Positions 1-8,809 are shown, counted from the first letter of the stretch. The stretch: 12,565 nucleotides of DNA from Pseudomonadota bacterium (GCA_028877195.1 JAPPIL010000249.1:1-12565); one strand, 5' to 3'. Program-made: numbers and translations. Notes: generated by a model from the sequence alone, not told the origin.

Positions 1-278
1 TGACCCGTGGGAGTGTCGATGCTAGCTTTTATCAAGCTGCAGGAGCAGAAATAGATTTACTGCTGACTTTTCCTGATCGTGAAACATGGGCAATAGAAAT
101 CAAACGTAGCACGTCTCCTAAAGCTGGAAAAGGATTCCACACAGCCTGTCGTGATGTTCAAGCAACGCACAAGTTCATCGTCTACCCCGCCCAAGAACAG
201 TTTACCACCAGTGCTGGCGTGCGTGTTACGAGTCTTGCTGCCCTCGCTCACAAAATAAGCGAGACACTGGCTACCTAA
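1..278 (+). CDS. DUF4143-type C-terminal domain of an ATPase-like protein, 5' truncated
   Basis: Partial gene entering from the left edge. The open frame starts at base 3 and runs 91 codons to a TAA at 276-278. The peptide has the pattern of the DUF4143 domain found at the C-terminus of AAA+ ATPase-like proteins: an aromatic residue and a glycine-rich turn, then AEIDLLL (D18 of the fragment), then WAIEIKRS (E32, K34), and an amphipathic tail. The D...ExK arrangement resembles a PD-(D/E)XK nuclease-like core. In this family an N-terminal P-loop ATPase domain of roughly 200-300 residues normally precedes it; that part would lie outside the window. The cellular role of these proteins is poorly defined, and many sit in mobile or accessory loci. 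It converges on rpoC and is not part of that operon. Family assignment is by motif only. Confidence 0.75.
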   Translation, partial: TRGSVDASFYQAAGAEIDLLLTFPDRETWAIEIKRSTSPKAGKGFHTACRDVQATHKFIVYPAQEQFTTSAGVRVTSLAALAHKISETLAT

Positions 279-293
279 TTGCCAGTGCCGCTT
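252..293. terminator. Probable bidirectional terminator between rpoC and the DUF4143 gene
   Basis: An inverted repeat has CACTGGC (265-271) facing GCCAGTG (281-287) across a 9-nt loop. It is extended by an outer stem AAGCG (257-261) with CGCTT (289-293) after a small AGA/C internal loop. Read on the minus strand the hairpin is followed by ATTTTGT, a short U-rich tail suited to ending the rpoC transcript. On the plus strand the tail (TCATTGT) is weaker. The hairpin overlaps the stop codon of the plus-strand gene and lies 25 bases beyond the rpoC stop, so it can serve both convergent units. The U-tract is modest, so the assignment is probable. Confidence 0.55.
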
Positions 294-317
294 TCATTGT
301 AAGTGTGAGGTTAACGA

Positions 318-3300
318 CTAGATGTTCGCCGATACGCTTGATTCATCACCAGTCATGATTGGAGAGCTGTCTGGTTGATCCTCTTCTTCTTTGGGGTAAG
401 TTGAAGTGATACCACTATACAGCTGCGAGCCTGTGCCTGCTGGGATTAGCTTGCCCATGATGACATTCTCCTTGAGACCGCGCAACATATCGGTGCGAGA
501 ATTGATGCTCGCTTCCGTCAAGACCTTGGTCGTCTCTTGGAACGAAGCAGCCGATATGAAACTGTCCGTCGCCAACGACGCTTTGGTAATCCCAAGCAGT
601 ATCGTCTCGGCTTGCGCAGGTTTTTTGCCCTCCTTCTCCAGTTGGGCATTAGTATTCTTAAATTCAACCCGATCCACCTGTTCACCTTCCAAGAACCGTG
701 AATCACCAGCATCGAGAACACATTTTCGCCGCAACATCTGCCGCACGATAACTTCAATATGCTTGTCGTTTATCTTCACACCCTGCAAACGATAAACTTC
801 CTGCACCCCATCGACCAAGTAACGTGCCAACGCAATTTCACCAGAGATACGCAGGATGTCATGGAGGTTTAAACCACCGTCCGATAAAATCTCACCCTTA
901 CGCACATAATCACCATCCGTAACGAAGACATGCTTGCCCTTCGGAACAAGATATTCCAACTCGTTGCCATCATCGTCAGTGATAATCAAACGTCGCTTGC
1001 CTTTCAAATCACCACCAAACGATACCGTGCCATTCACTTCCGCCATCAACGAAGGCTCTTTTGGCTTGCGAGCTTCAAACAATTCCGCAACCCGCGGCAA
1101 ACCACCCGTGATGTCTTTAGTCTTTGTCGTTTCACGCGGAATCTTGCCAAGCACATCACCCATTTGAACTTCAGACTTATTGTCAACATTGACACTTACA
1201 CCGATCGGCAAGGTATACCGCATCTCCCGACGGTCGCCGATAACCTTCACCTTGCCCTTCTTATCCACAATCTCTAACGCTGGTTTTAGTTTACCGTCGG
1301 ATTTAGATTCAATCACCACCTTGCGAGTCAAGAACGTAACTTCATCCACACGTTCCTCAACCGTCTGACCTTCAATCAAATCATTGTAACGCACGATACC
1401 AGAGTCCTCTGCGATAATCGGTAACGCAAACGGATCCCACTCCAGTAACTTCACGCCAGGAGTAACTTCACCACCCTCATCAACAAACACATGTGAGCCA
1501 TAGATAACAGGAAACTCCTCCCGCACCGCACCAGTTTCATCAACGACCTTGATCTCACCGTTACGACTGATCGCTACCAACACACCATTGCGATTCCGCA
1601 CCGTGTTGAGGTTCTTGAATTGTAATTTCCCCGAAAACCGTGCCTCCGCACTGTTGGTTTCAATCTTATGCGTTGCCGTGCCACCAAAGTGGAAGGTGCG
1701 CATCGTTAGCTGTGTGCCTGGCTCACCGATTGATTGCGCTGCCATCACACCGATAGCCTCACCAATGTTTATTAACCGACCAGAACCAAGGTCGCGACCA
1801 TAGCACAGCGCACATACCCCTCGCTCCGCCTCACAGGTCAACACCGATCGAATCTTGGCAATCTCAATCTGTGTTTTATCCACCCGATCAGCTAATTCCT
1901 CGTCAACCAACGTGCCAGCCTTCGCAAGCACTTGTTTAGAACTAGGGTCATACAAGTCCTCGCACAGCACTCGCCCTAAAATGATTTGACCTAATGGTTC
2001 TTTGATTTCACCACCATCACGAACTGGCGAGACATCCACTCCTTCGCTTGTCCCACAATCCATGCCAGAGATAATTGAATCCTGCGCAACATCAACTAAA
2101 CGTCTTGTCAAGTAGCCCGACCCTGCTGTCTTCAAAGCCGTATCAGCCAAGCCTTTGCGAGCTCCGTGGGTTGAAGTAAAGTATTCTAACACGCTCAAAC
2201 CCTCACGGAAGTTTGCCGCAATCGGAGTCTCAATTATTTCGCCTGAAGGTTTCGACATCAACCCGCGCATTCCAGCTAACTGCCTGATCTGTTGTGCCGA
2301 GCCACGTGCCCCAGAGTCAGCCATCATAAAGATTGAATTCTCGCTATCAGCCTGCACCGTCTTGCCTGTGTGATCAATCTTCTCGGTCTTGGCGATGTTT
2401 GAAAACATTGAGTCCGCTACCCGCTCGGTAACCTTCGCCCAAATATCGATGACCTTGTTGTAACGTTCACCTTCTGTCAACAAACCTTCTGAATACTGCT
2501 CCTTGATGTTTTTTACTTCCTCGTAGGCTTCACCTAACAAAGGCTCTTTGTCAGCAGGTATTTCCATATCGTTGATAGATATGGATAGCCCCGAAGTGGT
2601 AGAGTAGCGAAAACCGTTTGCCCGCAAAGCATCCGCTAGCAACACGGTCTTCTTATGACCACAACGCCTAAATGTAATGTTGATCAATTCGGCAAGTTCT
2701 TTCTTGCCCATCGTCATGTTGATAAAATCAAAGTCAACTTCCTCTGGCAACACCTCCGATAACAGCACTCGACCTACCGTTGTCGCAACCTTGCGATTGC
2801 GAAACCGCACCTGAATCGGCGCTTGTAAACCAAGTTGGTGGTGGTCGTATGCGACTCGCACCTCCAAAGGACTTGAAAATACTCGTCCCGCACCGAGCGC
2901 ACCAACGTCTTCCTTCGTCAAATAGTAAACGCCAAGCACGATGTCCTGCGATGGCACGATGATCGGCGTGCCCGAAGCAGGGCTTAAGATGTTGTTCGTA
3001 GACATCATCAACACCCTCGCTTCCATCTGCGCCTCAATCGACAATGGCACATGCACCGCCATCTGGTCGCCGTCAAAGTCAGCATTGAAAGCAAAACAAA
3101 CAAGCGGATGCAACTGAATCGCCTTACCCTCAATCAACAATGGCTCAAACGCTTGGATACCAAGCCTATGTAATGTCGGAGCACGATTGAGGAGAACAGG
3201 GTGCTCCTTCGTTATTTCCTCTAGAATGTCCCAAACTTCAGGGTGTTCTTTTTCCACTAGTTTTTTTGCACTCTTGATCGTTGAAACAACCCCATGCTCC

Positions 3301-4493
3301 TCAAGCTTGTTGTAGAGGAAGGGTTTAAACAACTCGATGGCGATCTTCTTCGGTAACCCGCATTGGTGAAGCTTCAAGTCAGGACCGACAACGATCGCTG
3401 AACGACCAGAGTAGTCCACCCGCTTGCCCAATAAATTCTGGCGGAAACGCCCCTGCTTGCCCTTCAACATGTCAGACAATGAACGCAACGGACGTTTGTT
3501 CGGCCCCGTAAAAACCTTGCCGCGCCGACCGTTGTCAAACAAGGCATCGACCGCCTCCTGAAGCATGCGCTTCTCATTGCGAATGATAATATCAGGAGCG
3601 TTCAACTCAATAAGGCGCATCAGACGATTGTTGCGATTGATAACCCGACGATACAGGTCATTGAGATCAGATGTCGCAAACCTACCACCCTCTAGTGGCA
3701 CAAGCGGGCGCAAATCAGGTGGCAACACAGGTATCACCGAAAGCATCATCCACTCTGGTTTAGTTATCGGGTTACCACTATTGTCATACTGATCAAAGGC
3801 ATCGATGATCTTGAGACGCTTTTGAAGTTTCTTCTTTTGGGTCTCGGAAGTTACCGCCTTGAGTTTTTCTCGCAAATCATGCGCCACTTCTTCAACCCGA
3901 AGTCCAGCAAGTAGCTCCTGTAATGCCTCCGCACCAAGCCCTACCTTGAACGCACCGTTGCCAAGCTTTTGATAGAGTTCCTCGCATTCATCTTCCGAAA
4001 TTACCTGACCAATCTGTAATCCTGTCTGTTCTTCATCACCAGCATCAGTAACGACGTATGCCTCGCTGTATAAAATGCGCTCAATATCTCGCAACTGAAT
4101 ATCAAGAATACCACCGATGCGCGACGGCAATGATTTGAGAAACCAAATATGCGCAACAGGTGTCGCAAGGTTGATGTGTCCTAACCGCTCCCGCCGAACT
4201 TTTGAATGAATGACTTCCACGCCGCACTTATCGCAAACGATACCCCGATGCTTCATGCGTTTGTATTTACCGCAGATACATTCAAAATCACGCACAGGCC
4301 CGAATATCTTCGCACAAAACAAGCCGCCCCGTTCAGGCTTGAAGGTGCGGTAGTTTATCGTTTCGGGTTTTTTGACCTCACCGTAAGACCAGCTCCGCAC
4401 CTTCTCTGGTGAGGCGATAGAAATTTTTACCGCACTGAAAGACAGGGGGTTTACTGGTTTTTCAAAGAAGTTCAATAAATCCTTCAACGGCAT
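318..4493 (-). CDS. rpoC: DNA-directed RNA polymerase subunit beta'
   Basis: Beta' subunit, 1391 aa (E. coli 1407), which with beta forms the catalytic cleft of RNA polymerase. Seen in order: N-terminal zinc site C72, C74, C87, C90; the active-site loop NADFDGDQM at 470-478 with the three Mg-binding aspartates D472, D474, D476; the bridge helix at about 766-800 (NFREGLSVLEYF, STHGARKGLADTALKTA); the second zinc site C813, C887, C894, C897; and the trigger loop with MRTFHFGG at 931-938. About 190 residues after the trigger-loop start are an SI3-like insertion typical of Gram-negative lineages; the conserved region resumes near 1120 (ETTKTKDITGGLPRV). Stop is TAG. The ATG at 4493 lies only 2 nt from a perfect AGGAGG; a TTG two codons downstream (4487) has better spacing and gives the usual family N-terminus MKDLLNFFEKP, so the true start may be there. 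Last gene of the operon, 179 nt after rpoB. Confidence 0.98.
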   Translation of the reverse strand: MPLKDLLNFFEKPVNPLSFSAVKISIASPEKVRSWSYGEVKKPETINYRTFKPERGGLFCAKIFGPVRDFECICGKYKRMKHRGIVCDKCGVEVIHSKVRRERLGHINLATPVAHIWFLKSLPSRIGGILDIQLRDIERILYSEAYVVTDAGDEEQTGLQIGQVISEDECEELYQKLGNGAFKVGLGAEALQELLAGLRVEEVAHDLREKLKAVTSETQKKKLQKRLKIIDAFDQYDNSGNPITKPEWMMLSVIPVLPPDLRPLVPLEGGRFATSDLNDLYRRVINRNNRLMRLIELNAPDIIIRNEKRMLQEAVDALFDNGRRGKVFTGPNKRPLRSLSDMLKGKQGRFRQNLLGKRVDYSGRSAIVVGPDLKLHQCGLPKKIAIELFKPFLYNKLEEHGVVSTIKSAKKLVEKEHPEVWDILEEITKEHPVLLNRAPTLHRLGIQAFEPLLIEGKAIQLHPLVCFAFNADFDGDQMAVHVPLSIEAQMEARVLMMSTNNILSPASGTPIIVPSQDIVLGVYYLTKEDVGALGAGRVFSSPLEVRVAYDHHQLGLQAPIQVRFRNRKVATTVGRVLLSEVLPEEVDFDFINMTMGKKELAELINITFRRCGHKKTVLLADALRANGFRYSTTSGLSISINDMEIPADKEPLLGEAYEEVKNIKEQYSEGLLTEGERYNKVIDIWAKVTERVADSMFSNIAKTEKIDHTGKTVQADSENSIFMMADSGARGSAQQIRQLAGMRGLMSKPSGEIIETPIAANFREGLSVLEYFTSTHGARKGLADTALKTAGSGYLTRRLVDVAQDSIISGMDCGTSEGVDVSPVRDGGEIKEPLGQIILGRVLCEDLYDPSSKQVLAKAGTLVDEELADRVDKTQIEIAKIRSVLTCEAERGVCALCYGRDLGSGRLINIGEAIGVMAAQSIGEPGTQLTMRTFHFGGTATHKIETNSAEARFSGKLQFKNLNTVRNRNGVLVAISRNGEIKVVDETGAVREEFPVIYGSHVFVDEGGEVTPGVKLLEWDPFALPIIAEDSGIVRYNDLIEGQTVEERVDEVTFLTRKVVIESKSDGKLKPALEIVDKKGKVKVIGDRREMRYTLPIGVSVNVDNKSEVQMGDVLGKIPRETTKTKDITGGLPRVAELFEARKPKEPSLMAEVNGTVSFGGDLKGKRRLIITDDDGNELEYLVPKGKHVFVTDGDYVRKGEILSDGGLNLHDILRISGEIALARYLVDGVQEVYRLQGVKINDKHIEVIVRQMLRRKCVLDAGDSRFLEGEQVDRVEFKNTNAQLEKEGKKPAQAETILLGITKASLATDSFISAASFQETTKVLTEASINSRTDMLRGLKENVIMGKLIPAGTGSQLYSGITSTYPKEEEDQPDSSPIMTGDESSVSANI

Positions 4494-4495
4494 GT

Positions 4496-4501
4496 CCTCC
4501 T
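4496..4501 (-). promoter_or_regulatory. Ribosome binding site of rpoC (AGGAGG)
   Basis: A perfect AGGAGG on the minus strand ends 2 nt before the ATG at 4493 and 8 nt before the in-frame TTG at 4487. Usual spacing is about 5-10 nt, so this site favours the TTG as the functional start. It also directly adjoins the first copy of the 42-bp repeat. Confidence 0.7.
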
Positions 4502-4502
4502 A

Positions 4503-4544
4503 GTTTTCAGTCTTGCCTCTCGATAACCCAATAACAAGCGAGCA
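4503..4544 (-). repeat. 42-bp perfect direct repeat, copy next to rpoC
   Basis: Bases 4503-4544 are identical over 42 positions to 4630-4671; identity stops exactly at both ends. The copies are 127 bp apart, start to start, in the same orientation, in the rpoB-rpoC spacer. This copy lies immediately upstream of the rpoC Shine-Dalgarno. It has no strong internal hairpin and no long open frame. It may be the trace of a 127-bp tandem duplication, with 1.33 units remaining, or a functional duplicated site; the sequence does not decide. Confidence 0.9.
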
Positions 4545-4574
4545 AACAAAGCTACACAGAATGACTGCTTGTTT
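4531..4574 (-). repeat. Diverged dispersed repeat, rpoB-rpoC spacer copy
   Basis: This segment aligns in the same orientation with 12427-12471 upstream of tRNA-Trp. The best core is 4552-4574 versus 12449-12471, with 20 of 23 bases identical (core CACAGAAWGACTGYTTGTTT); 4543-4574 versus 12440-12471 matches at 26 of 32, and with one gap about 34 of 44 positions match. On the operon strand each copy follows a strong hairpin and precedes a gene by about 40-50 nt. It overlaps the end of the first 42-bp repeat. The alignment was made by eye. Confidence 0.5.
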
Positions 4575-4594
4575 CAGGGGGAAGCATCCCCCTG
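4575..4594 (-). other. GC-rich hairpin in the rpoB-rpoC spacer
   Basis: Perfect 8-bp stem CAGGGGGA / TCCCCCTG around a 4-nt loop, very stable in RNA. On the transcribed (minus) strand it is followed by AAACAAGC, with no U-tract, so it is unlikely to be an intrinsic terminator. It could be an RNase processing site, a stabilising structure or part of a repeat element. Just upstream in the mRNA, at 4600-4607, is a second CTAGGAGG identical to the rpoC Shine-Dalgarno context at 4496-4503. Confidence 0.7.
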
Positions 4595-4629
4595 CACCCC
4601 CTCCTAGATCTCTAGCTTTACGCCAACCT

Positions 4630-4671
4630 GTTTTCAGTCTTGCCTCTCGATAACCCAATAACAAGCGAGCA
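4630..4671 (-). repeat. 42-bp perfect direct repeat, copy next to the rpoB stop
   Basis: Second copy of the 42-mer at 4503-4544. It ends one base short of the rpoB stop codon (4673-4675), so the two copies bracket nearly the whole rpoB-rpoC spacer. The 85 bases between them hold the GC-rich hairpin, a spare AGGAGG and most of the diverged repeat. There is no sign that the copy extends into either coding region. Confidence 0.9.
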
Positions 4672-4672
4672 G

Positions 4673-7600
4673 CTACTCGGTGTCAACATAATCAAGGTCA
4701 ACCTGCTCATTATCATCACGGACAAGCCTGACTTCTAAACCCAAACTCTGTAGCTCACGCACCAAGACATTGAAACTCTCTGGCAAACCTGGACTCATGA
4801 TGTTCTGACCCTTGACGATAGATTCATACATCCTTGTTCGACCCAATACATCATCCGACTTGACCGTCAGGAATTCCTGTAAGGTAAACGCCGCGCCATA
4901 AGCCTCCATCGCCCAAACTTCCATCTCGCCTAAACGCTGACCACCAAACTGCGCCTTGCCACCAAGCGGTTGTTGCGTTACCAACGAGTAAGGGCCGATT
5001 GAACGGGCGTGTATCTTCTCATCAACCAAGTGATGGAGCTTCAACACATACATCACCCCAACAGTTACGGGACGGTCGAATTTCTCACCCGTCAAGCCAT
5101 CATAAAGGTCAACCTGCCCATCTTCAGATTGGCCAGCTAGCTTCAGCACATGTTTGATTTCCTGCTCATTTGCGCCATCAAAGACAGGGTTGGCAAAGTG
5201 AACACCCTCCTTGTATTTGCGCACAAACGCCTGTAACGAATCATCGTCCGCACCTTTGATATAAGAACTAACTTCTTTATCACCTTCCCACACCTCTAAC
5301 GCCAGCCGCTCAACCTCTTTGCGATTGAAGTCATCAAGCATGCGGTTTAGCTTCTCACCGAGATTCTTTGCCGCCCAGCCAAGATGTGTTTCTAAAATTT
5401 GTCCAACGTTCATCCGTGATGGCACACCCAACGGATTCAACACCACATCAACTGGTTGCCCGTTAGCTAAATAAGGCATGTCCTCTTCAGGCAAAATGCG
5501 CGACACCACACCCTTATTGCCATGCCGTCCAGCCATCTTATCGCCGACCGAGAGATTACGCTTGATTGCCACGTAAATCTTCACCATCTTGATGACACCT
5601 GGGGAAAGCTCATCGCTCTTCGTAACCTTCTTACACTCATGCTCAATCATTAGTTTGATTTCGCTGATCTTGTCGCGCAAACTCTTAACTATCTTATGAA
5701 TTTTGGAATTGCTCTCCGCATCAGCGATAGCAATCTTATCCCAATGCAGGTAGCTGACCTTGTTCAACAGTTCTTTAGTAATCTCATCGCCTTTGTTAGC
5801 AACAGGCTTACCGCTATCATCCTTGATGTCCGCAGATAACTTGGCTTGTTTGGCAACAGCAGCGATCTTGTTCAAAGCCGAGTTCATAATGATGGCGATC
5901 GTATCTTTTTCGTTTTTGCGGATGCGAGCAGTTTCTTCCTCCTCTAACTGCTGATGCCGCTCATCCTTTTCAGTGCCCTCACGTAAAAACACCTTCGCAC
6001 CGATAACCGTGCCACTAACGCCAGGCGGCACCCGCAACGAGGTATCACGCACATCGCCAGCCTTCTCGCCAAAGATCGCCCGCAGAAGCTTTTCTTCAGG
6101 CGATAGCTGCGTCTCCCCTTTCGGCGTAATCTTGCCGACCAACAAGTCATTCGGCTCAACGCGTGCGCCGATGCGAATTATCCCCGATTCGTCTAAATCT
6201 TGTAAGGCATCCTCGCCAACATTGGGTATGTCAGCAGTTATCTCCTCTTGACCGAGCTTGGTATCACGGGAAACGCACTCAAACTCTTGAATGTGAATGC
6301 TGGTATAAAGGTCATCCTTGACAACCCGTTCCGAAATGAGGATTGAATCTTCAAAATTATAGCCATTCCACGGCACAAAGGCGACGGTAACATTTTGCCC
6401 CAACGCCAATTCGCCCATCTCGGTCGCAAAACCATCAGCGATAATATCGCCCTTGCGCACCTTATCACCACGCTTGACGATAGGCTTTTGGTTGATACAG
6501 GTATCGAGATTGGAGCGCTTGTATTTTTGTAAGTTATAGATGTCAACTTCCGTGCCTACTTCGGTATTATCAAGGCTTTCATCGGTCTTGACCAGTATTC
6601 TGCCAGCCTCAACCAAAAACACCACCCCATCGCGCTTCGCAACAACCGATGCTCCCGAATCGCTTGCCACAGCTCGTTCCATGCCTGTCCCGACCAGCGG
6701 TGCTCTCGTTTTCAATAAAGGCACAGCCTGCCGCTGCATGTTTGAACCCATCAAGGCACGGTTGGCATCATCGTTCTGTAAAAATGGAATCAACGACGCA
6801 GCAACTGATACGAGTTGCGAGGTAGAGACATCAGCGAGGTCTGCTTCATCAGCACGAACTATTTCACCCTCGCCACCACGCCGAGCGCCGATCAAGTCAT
6901 CAGCCTGAAAACCAGTGCTGACAGAGGCTTGGGCGATAACATGGTCATCATGCTCTTCAGTCGCAGTGTAGTATTTGACACTATCGGCATCCACTTTGCC
7001 GTCGCTAATCTGACAATACGGTGTCTCAATAAAACCAAATTGATTGACCCGCGCATACGTTGCCAACGATGAAATCAAACCGATGTTCGGCCCTTCAGGA
7101 GTTTCAACAGGACATATGCGTCCATAGTGAGTGGGGTGAACGTCGCGCACCTCAAACCCAGCTCGCTCACGGCTCAAACCACCTGGCCCCAATGCCGACA
7201 AGCGCCGCTTGTGCGTAACTTCAGACAGAGGGTTAGTTTGATCCATAAACTGACTCAACTGCGAGCCACCGAAAAACTCCCGTATCACTGCCGACGCGGG
7301 TTTGTTGTTGATAAAGTCATGCGGGAGTAGCGAATCAACATCATGAAGTTGAAGGCGTTCCTTTACTGCCCGCTCAATGCGTAGCAAACCAATGCGATAC
7401 TGGTTCTCCAGTAATTCACCCACCGCTCGCACCCGCCGATTACCGAGATTATCAATGTCATCGGCATAGCCACTACCAGCTTGCGCCTTGAGCAGATAAG
7501 CGATCGTCGCAAATATATCCTGGCGATCAAGCGTGCGTTTCTCAATCGGCATGTCGAGACCCAAGCGTTCATTGATCTTCATCCGACCAACTTCACTCAA

Positions 7601-8809
7601 GTCATAGCGTTCAGAGTTGAAGAACAAATTGTTGAACACTACTCTCGCCGCGTCAATCGTCGGCGGATCGCCTGGGCGAATGCGTTTATAAATTTCTAAA
7701 AGCGCATCCTGCTCATTGTCCACCTTGTCGGTCAATAGAGTGTTGCGAAACGAAATATCTATGTTGATGCCATCGATGTAAAGCACCGGGAACTCTTTTA
7801 CACCGCTCTTGACAATTTTCTGTAATGTTTCTTCATCAAGTTCTTCGTTGACGTTGACGACCTCTGCGCCCTTTTTGTCTTTGATCGCTTCAGCGATAAT
7901 TTTGCCGATCAACTCTGGTTGTTCAATCGGTTGAAACTCAATCTTTGCTTGCTTGAGCTTCTTGATCGCATCGACGGTGAAGCGACGGTTTCTTCGGATG
8001 ATTACTTTTTTGTTGGCAGGGTCAACAATGTCATAGGCAGCACGCCGACCGAGAATTTGCTCGTAGTCAAGCTTGCGCAAAAACTTGCCGCTTCTGATAC
8101 AGATCAATTCCTTCTGATAAAATTCATCCAACAACTCGGCATCACTATACCCCATCGCTTTGAGAAGTATCGTCGCATGAAGCTTGCGGCGGCGATCTAT
8201 TCGCACATGGAGGATGCCTTTGGTGTCAAACTCAAAATCTAACCAACTACCACGATAAGGGATAATCCGTGCGTTGTAGCTCACCCGCCCTGACACCGAA
8301 TCCTTGCCGCGGTCATGGTCGAAGAACACCCCAGATGAACGATGAAGCTGCGAAACAACCACTCGCTCAATACCATTGATGATGAACGTGCCGTTGTCGG
8401 TCATCAACGGTATCTCACCGAAGTAAACTTCTTGCTCTTTTACATCACGAATACTGCGAACTTTCGTATCCTTATCGGTGTCCCAAATAACCAAGCGGAT
8501 AACGACCTTGAGCGGGGCGGCGTAACTCATGCCACGCTGCCGACAGTCCGATACCGTGTATTTTGGTTCATCAAAATTGTAACTGACATACTCTACGGAA
8601 GCGGTGTCAGCAAAGTCTTTGATCGGGAAGATAGAACGAAACACCGACTCAAGACCAACATCACGCCTCTTGTCAGCAGGCATATCTTTTTGTAAGAAAG
8701 ACCCGTAGCTAATTTTTTGGAGTTCGATGAGGTAGGGGATCTTCGCTAAATGCGGAATCTTTGCGTAGCTTTTACGCGGGCGCACACAGCTTACCTCAAG
8801 AGAGGACAT
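4673..8809 (-). CDS. rpoB: DNA-directed RNA polymerase subunit beta
   Basis: Beta subunit, 1378 aa (E. coli 1342), partner of beta' in the polymerase core. Visible landmarks: the N-terminal lobe (FGEIPLMTDNGTFIINGIERVVVSQLHRS, about 130-158, shown in family-typical form); the rifampicin-pocket region at about 514-545 (SQLSQFMDQ, NPLSEVTHKRRLSALGPGG) with D523, H533 and S538 at the positions of E. coli D516, H526 and S531, so no classic resistance change is seen; PVETPEGPNIGLI at 567-579; an SI2-like insertion around 945-1060; GDKMAGRHGNKGV at 1089-1101 with the catalytic-centre lysines K1091 and K1099; and the C-terminal clamp (GGKAQFGGQRLGEMEVWA, 1283-1300). ATG start with AGGAG 7 nt upstream (8817-8821). 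It follows rplL by 120 nt, a spacer in which I find no convincing attenuator or promoter. Confidence 0.98.
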   Translation of the reverse strand: MSSLEVSCVRPRKSYAKIPHLAKIPYLIELQKISYGSFLQKDMPADKRRDVGLESVFRSIFPIKDFADTASVEYVSYNFDEPKYTVSDCRQRGMSYAAPLKVVIRLVIWDTDKDTKVRSIRDVKEQEVYFGEIPLMTDNGTFIINGIERVVVSQLHRSSGVFFDHDRGKDSVSGRVSYNARIIPYRGSWLDFEFDTKGILHVRIDRRRKLHATILLKAMGYSDAELLDEFYQKELICIRSGKFLRKLDYEQILGRRAAYDIVDPANKKVIIRRNRRFTVDAIKKLKQAKIEFQPIEQPELIGKIIAEAIKDKKGAEVVNVNEELDEETLQKIVKSGVKEFPVLYIDGINIDISFRNTLLTDKVDNEQDALLEIYKRIRPGDPPTIDAARVVFNNLFFNSERYDLSEVGRMKINERLGLDMPIEKRTLDRQDIFATIAYLLKAQAGSGYADDIDNLGNRRVRAVGELLENQYRIGLLRIERAVKERLQLHDVDSLLPHDFINNKPASAVIREFFGGSQLSQFMDQTNPLSEVTHKRRLSALGPGGLSRERAGFEVRDVHPTHYGRICPVETPEGPNIGLISSLATYARVNQFGFIETPYCQISDGKVDADSVKYYTATEEHDDHVIAQASVSTGFQADDLIGARRGGEGEIVRADEADLADVSTSQLVSVAASLIPFLQNDDANRALMGSNMQRQAVPLLKTRAPLVGTGMERAVASDSGASVVAKRDGVVFLVEAGRILVKTDESLDNTEVGTEVDIYNLQKYKRSNLDTCINQKPIVKRGDKVRKGDIIADGFATEMGELALGQNVTVAFVPWNGYNFEDSILISERVVKDDLYTSIHIQEFECVSRDTKLGQEEITADIPNVGEDALQDLDESGIIRIGARVEPNDLLVGKITPKGETQLSPEEKLLRAIFGEKAGDVRDTSLRVPPGVSGTVIGAKVFLREGTEKDERHQQLEEEETARIRKNEKDTIAIIMNSALNKIAAVAKQAKLSADIKDDSGKPVANKGDEITKELLNKVSYLHWDKIAIADAESNSKIHKIVKSLRDKISEIKLMIEHECKKVTKSDELSPGVIKMVKIYVAIKRNLSVGDKMAGRHGNKGVVSRILPEEDMPYLANGQPVDVVLNPLGVPSRMNVGQILETHLGWAAKNLGEKLNRMLDDFNRKEVERLALEVWEGDKEVSSYIKGADDDSLQAFVRKYKEGVHFANPVFDGANEQEIKHVLKLAGQSEDGQVDLYDGLTGEKFDRPVTVGVMYVLKLHHLVDEKIHARSIGPYSLVTQQPLGGKAQFGGQRLGEMEVWAMEAYGAAFTLQEFLTVKSDDVLGRTRMYESIVKGQNIMSPGLPESFNVLVRELQSLGLEVRLVRDDNEQVDLDYVDTE

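Noticed and set aside
406..795. Plus-strand open frames inside rpoC, rpoB and the ribosomal protein genes
   Set aside because: They lie antisense to intact conserved genes, lack family features, and are by-products of the codon use of the real genes.
4552..4587. An 11-codon micro-ORF (ATG at 4587, minus strand) in the rpoB-rpoC spacer
   Set aside because: Its ATG is in the hairpin, the AGGAGG is 12 nt away, and the peptide has no recognisable features; a short frame like this is expected by chance.
7180..7290. Possible rifampicin-resistance change in RpoB
   Set aside because: The residues equivalent to E. coli D516, H526 and S531 are unchanged; the N518-equivalent is Thr, which I take as ordinary lineage variation.
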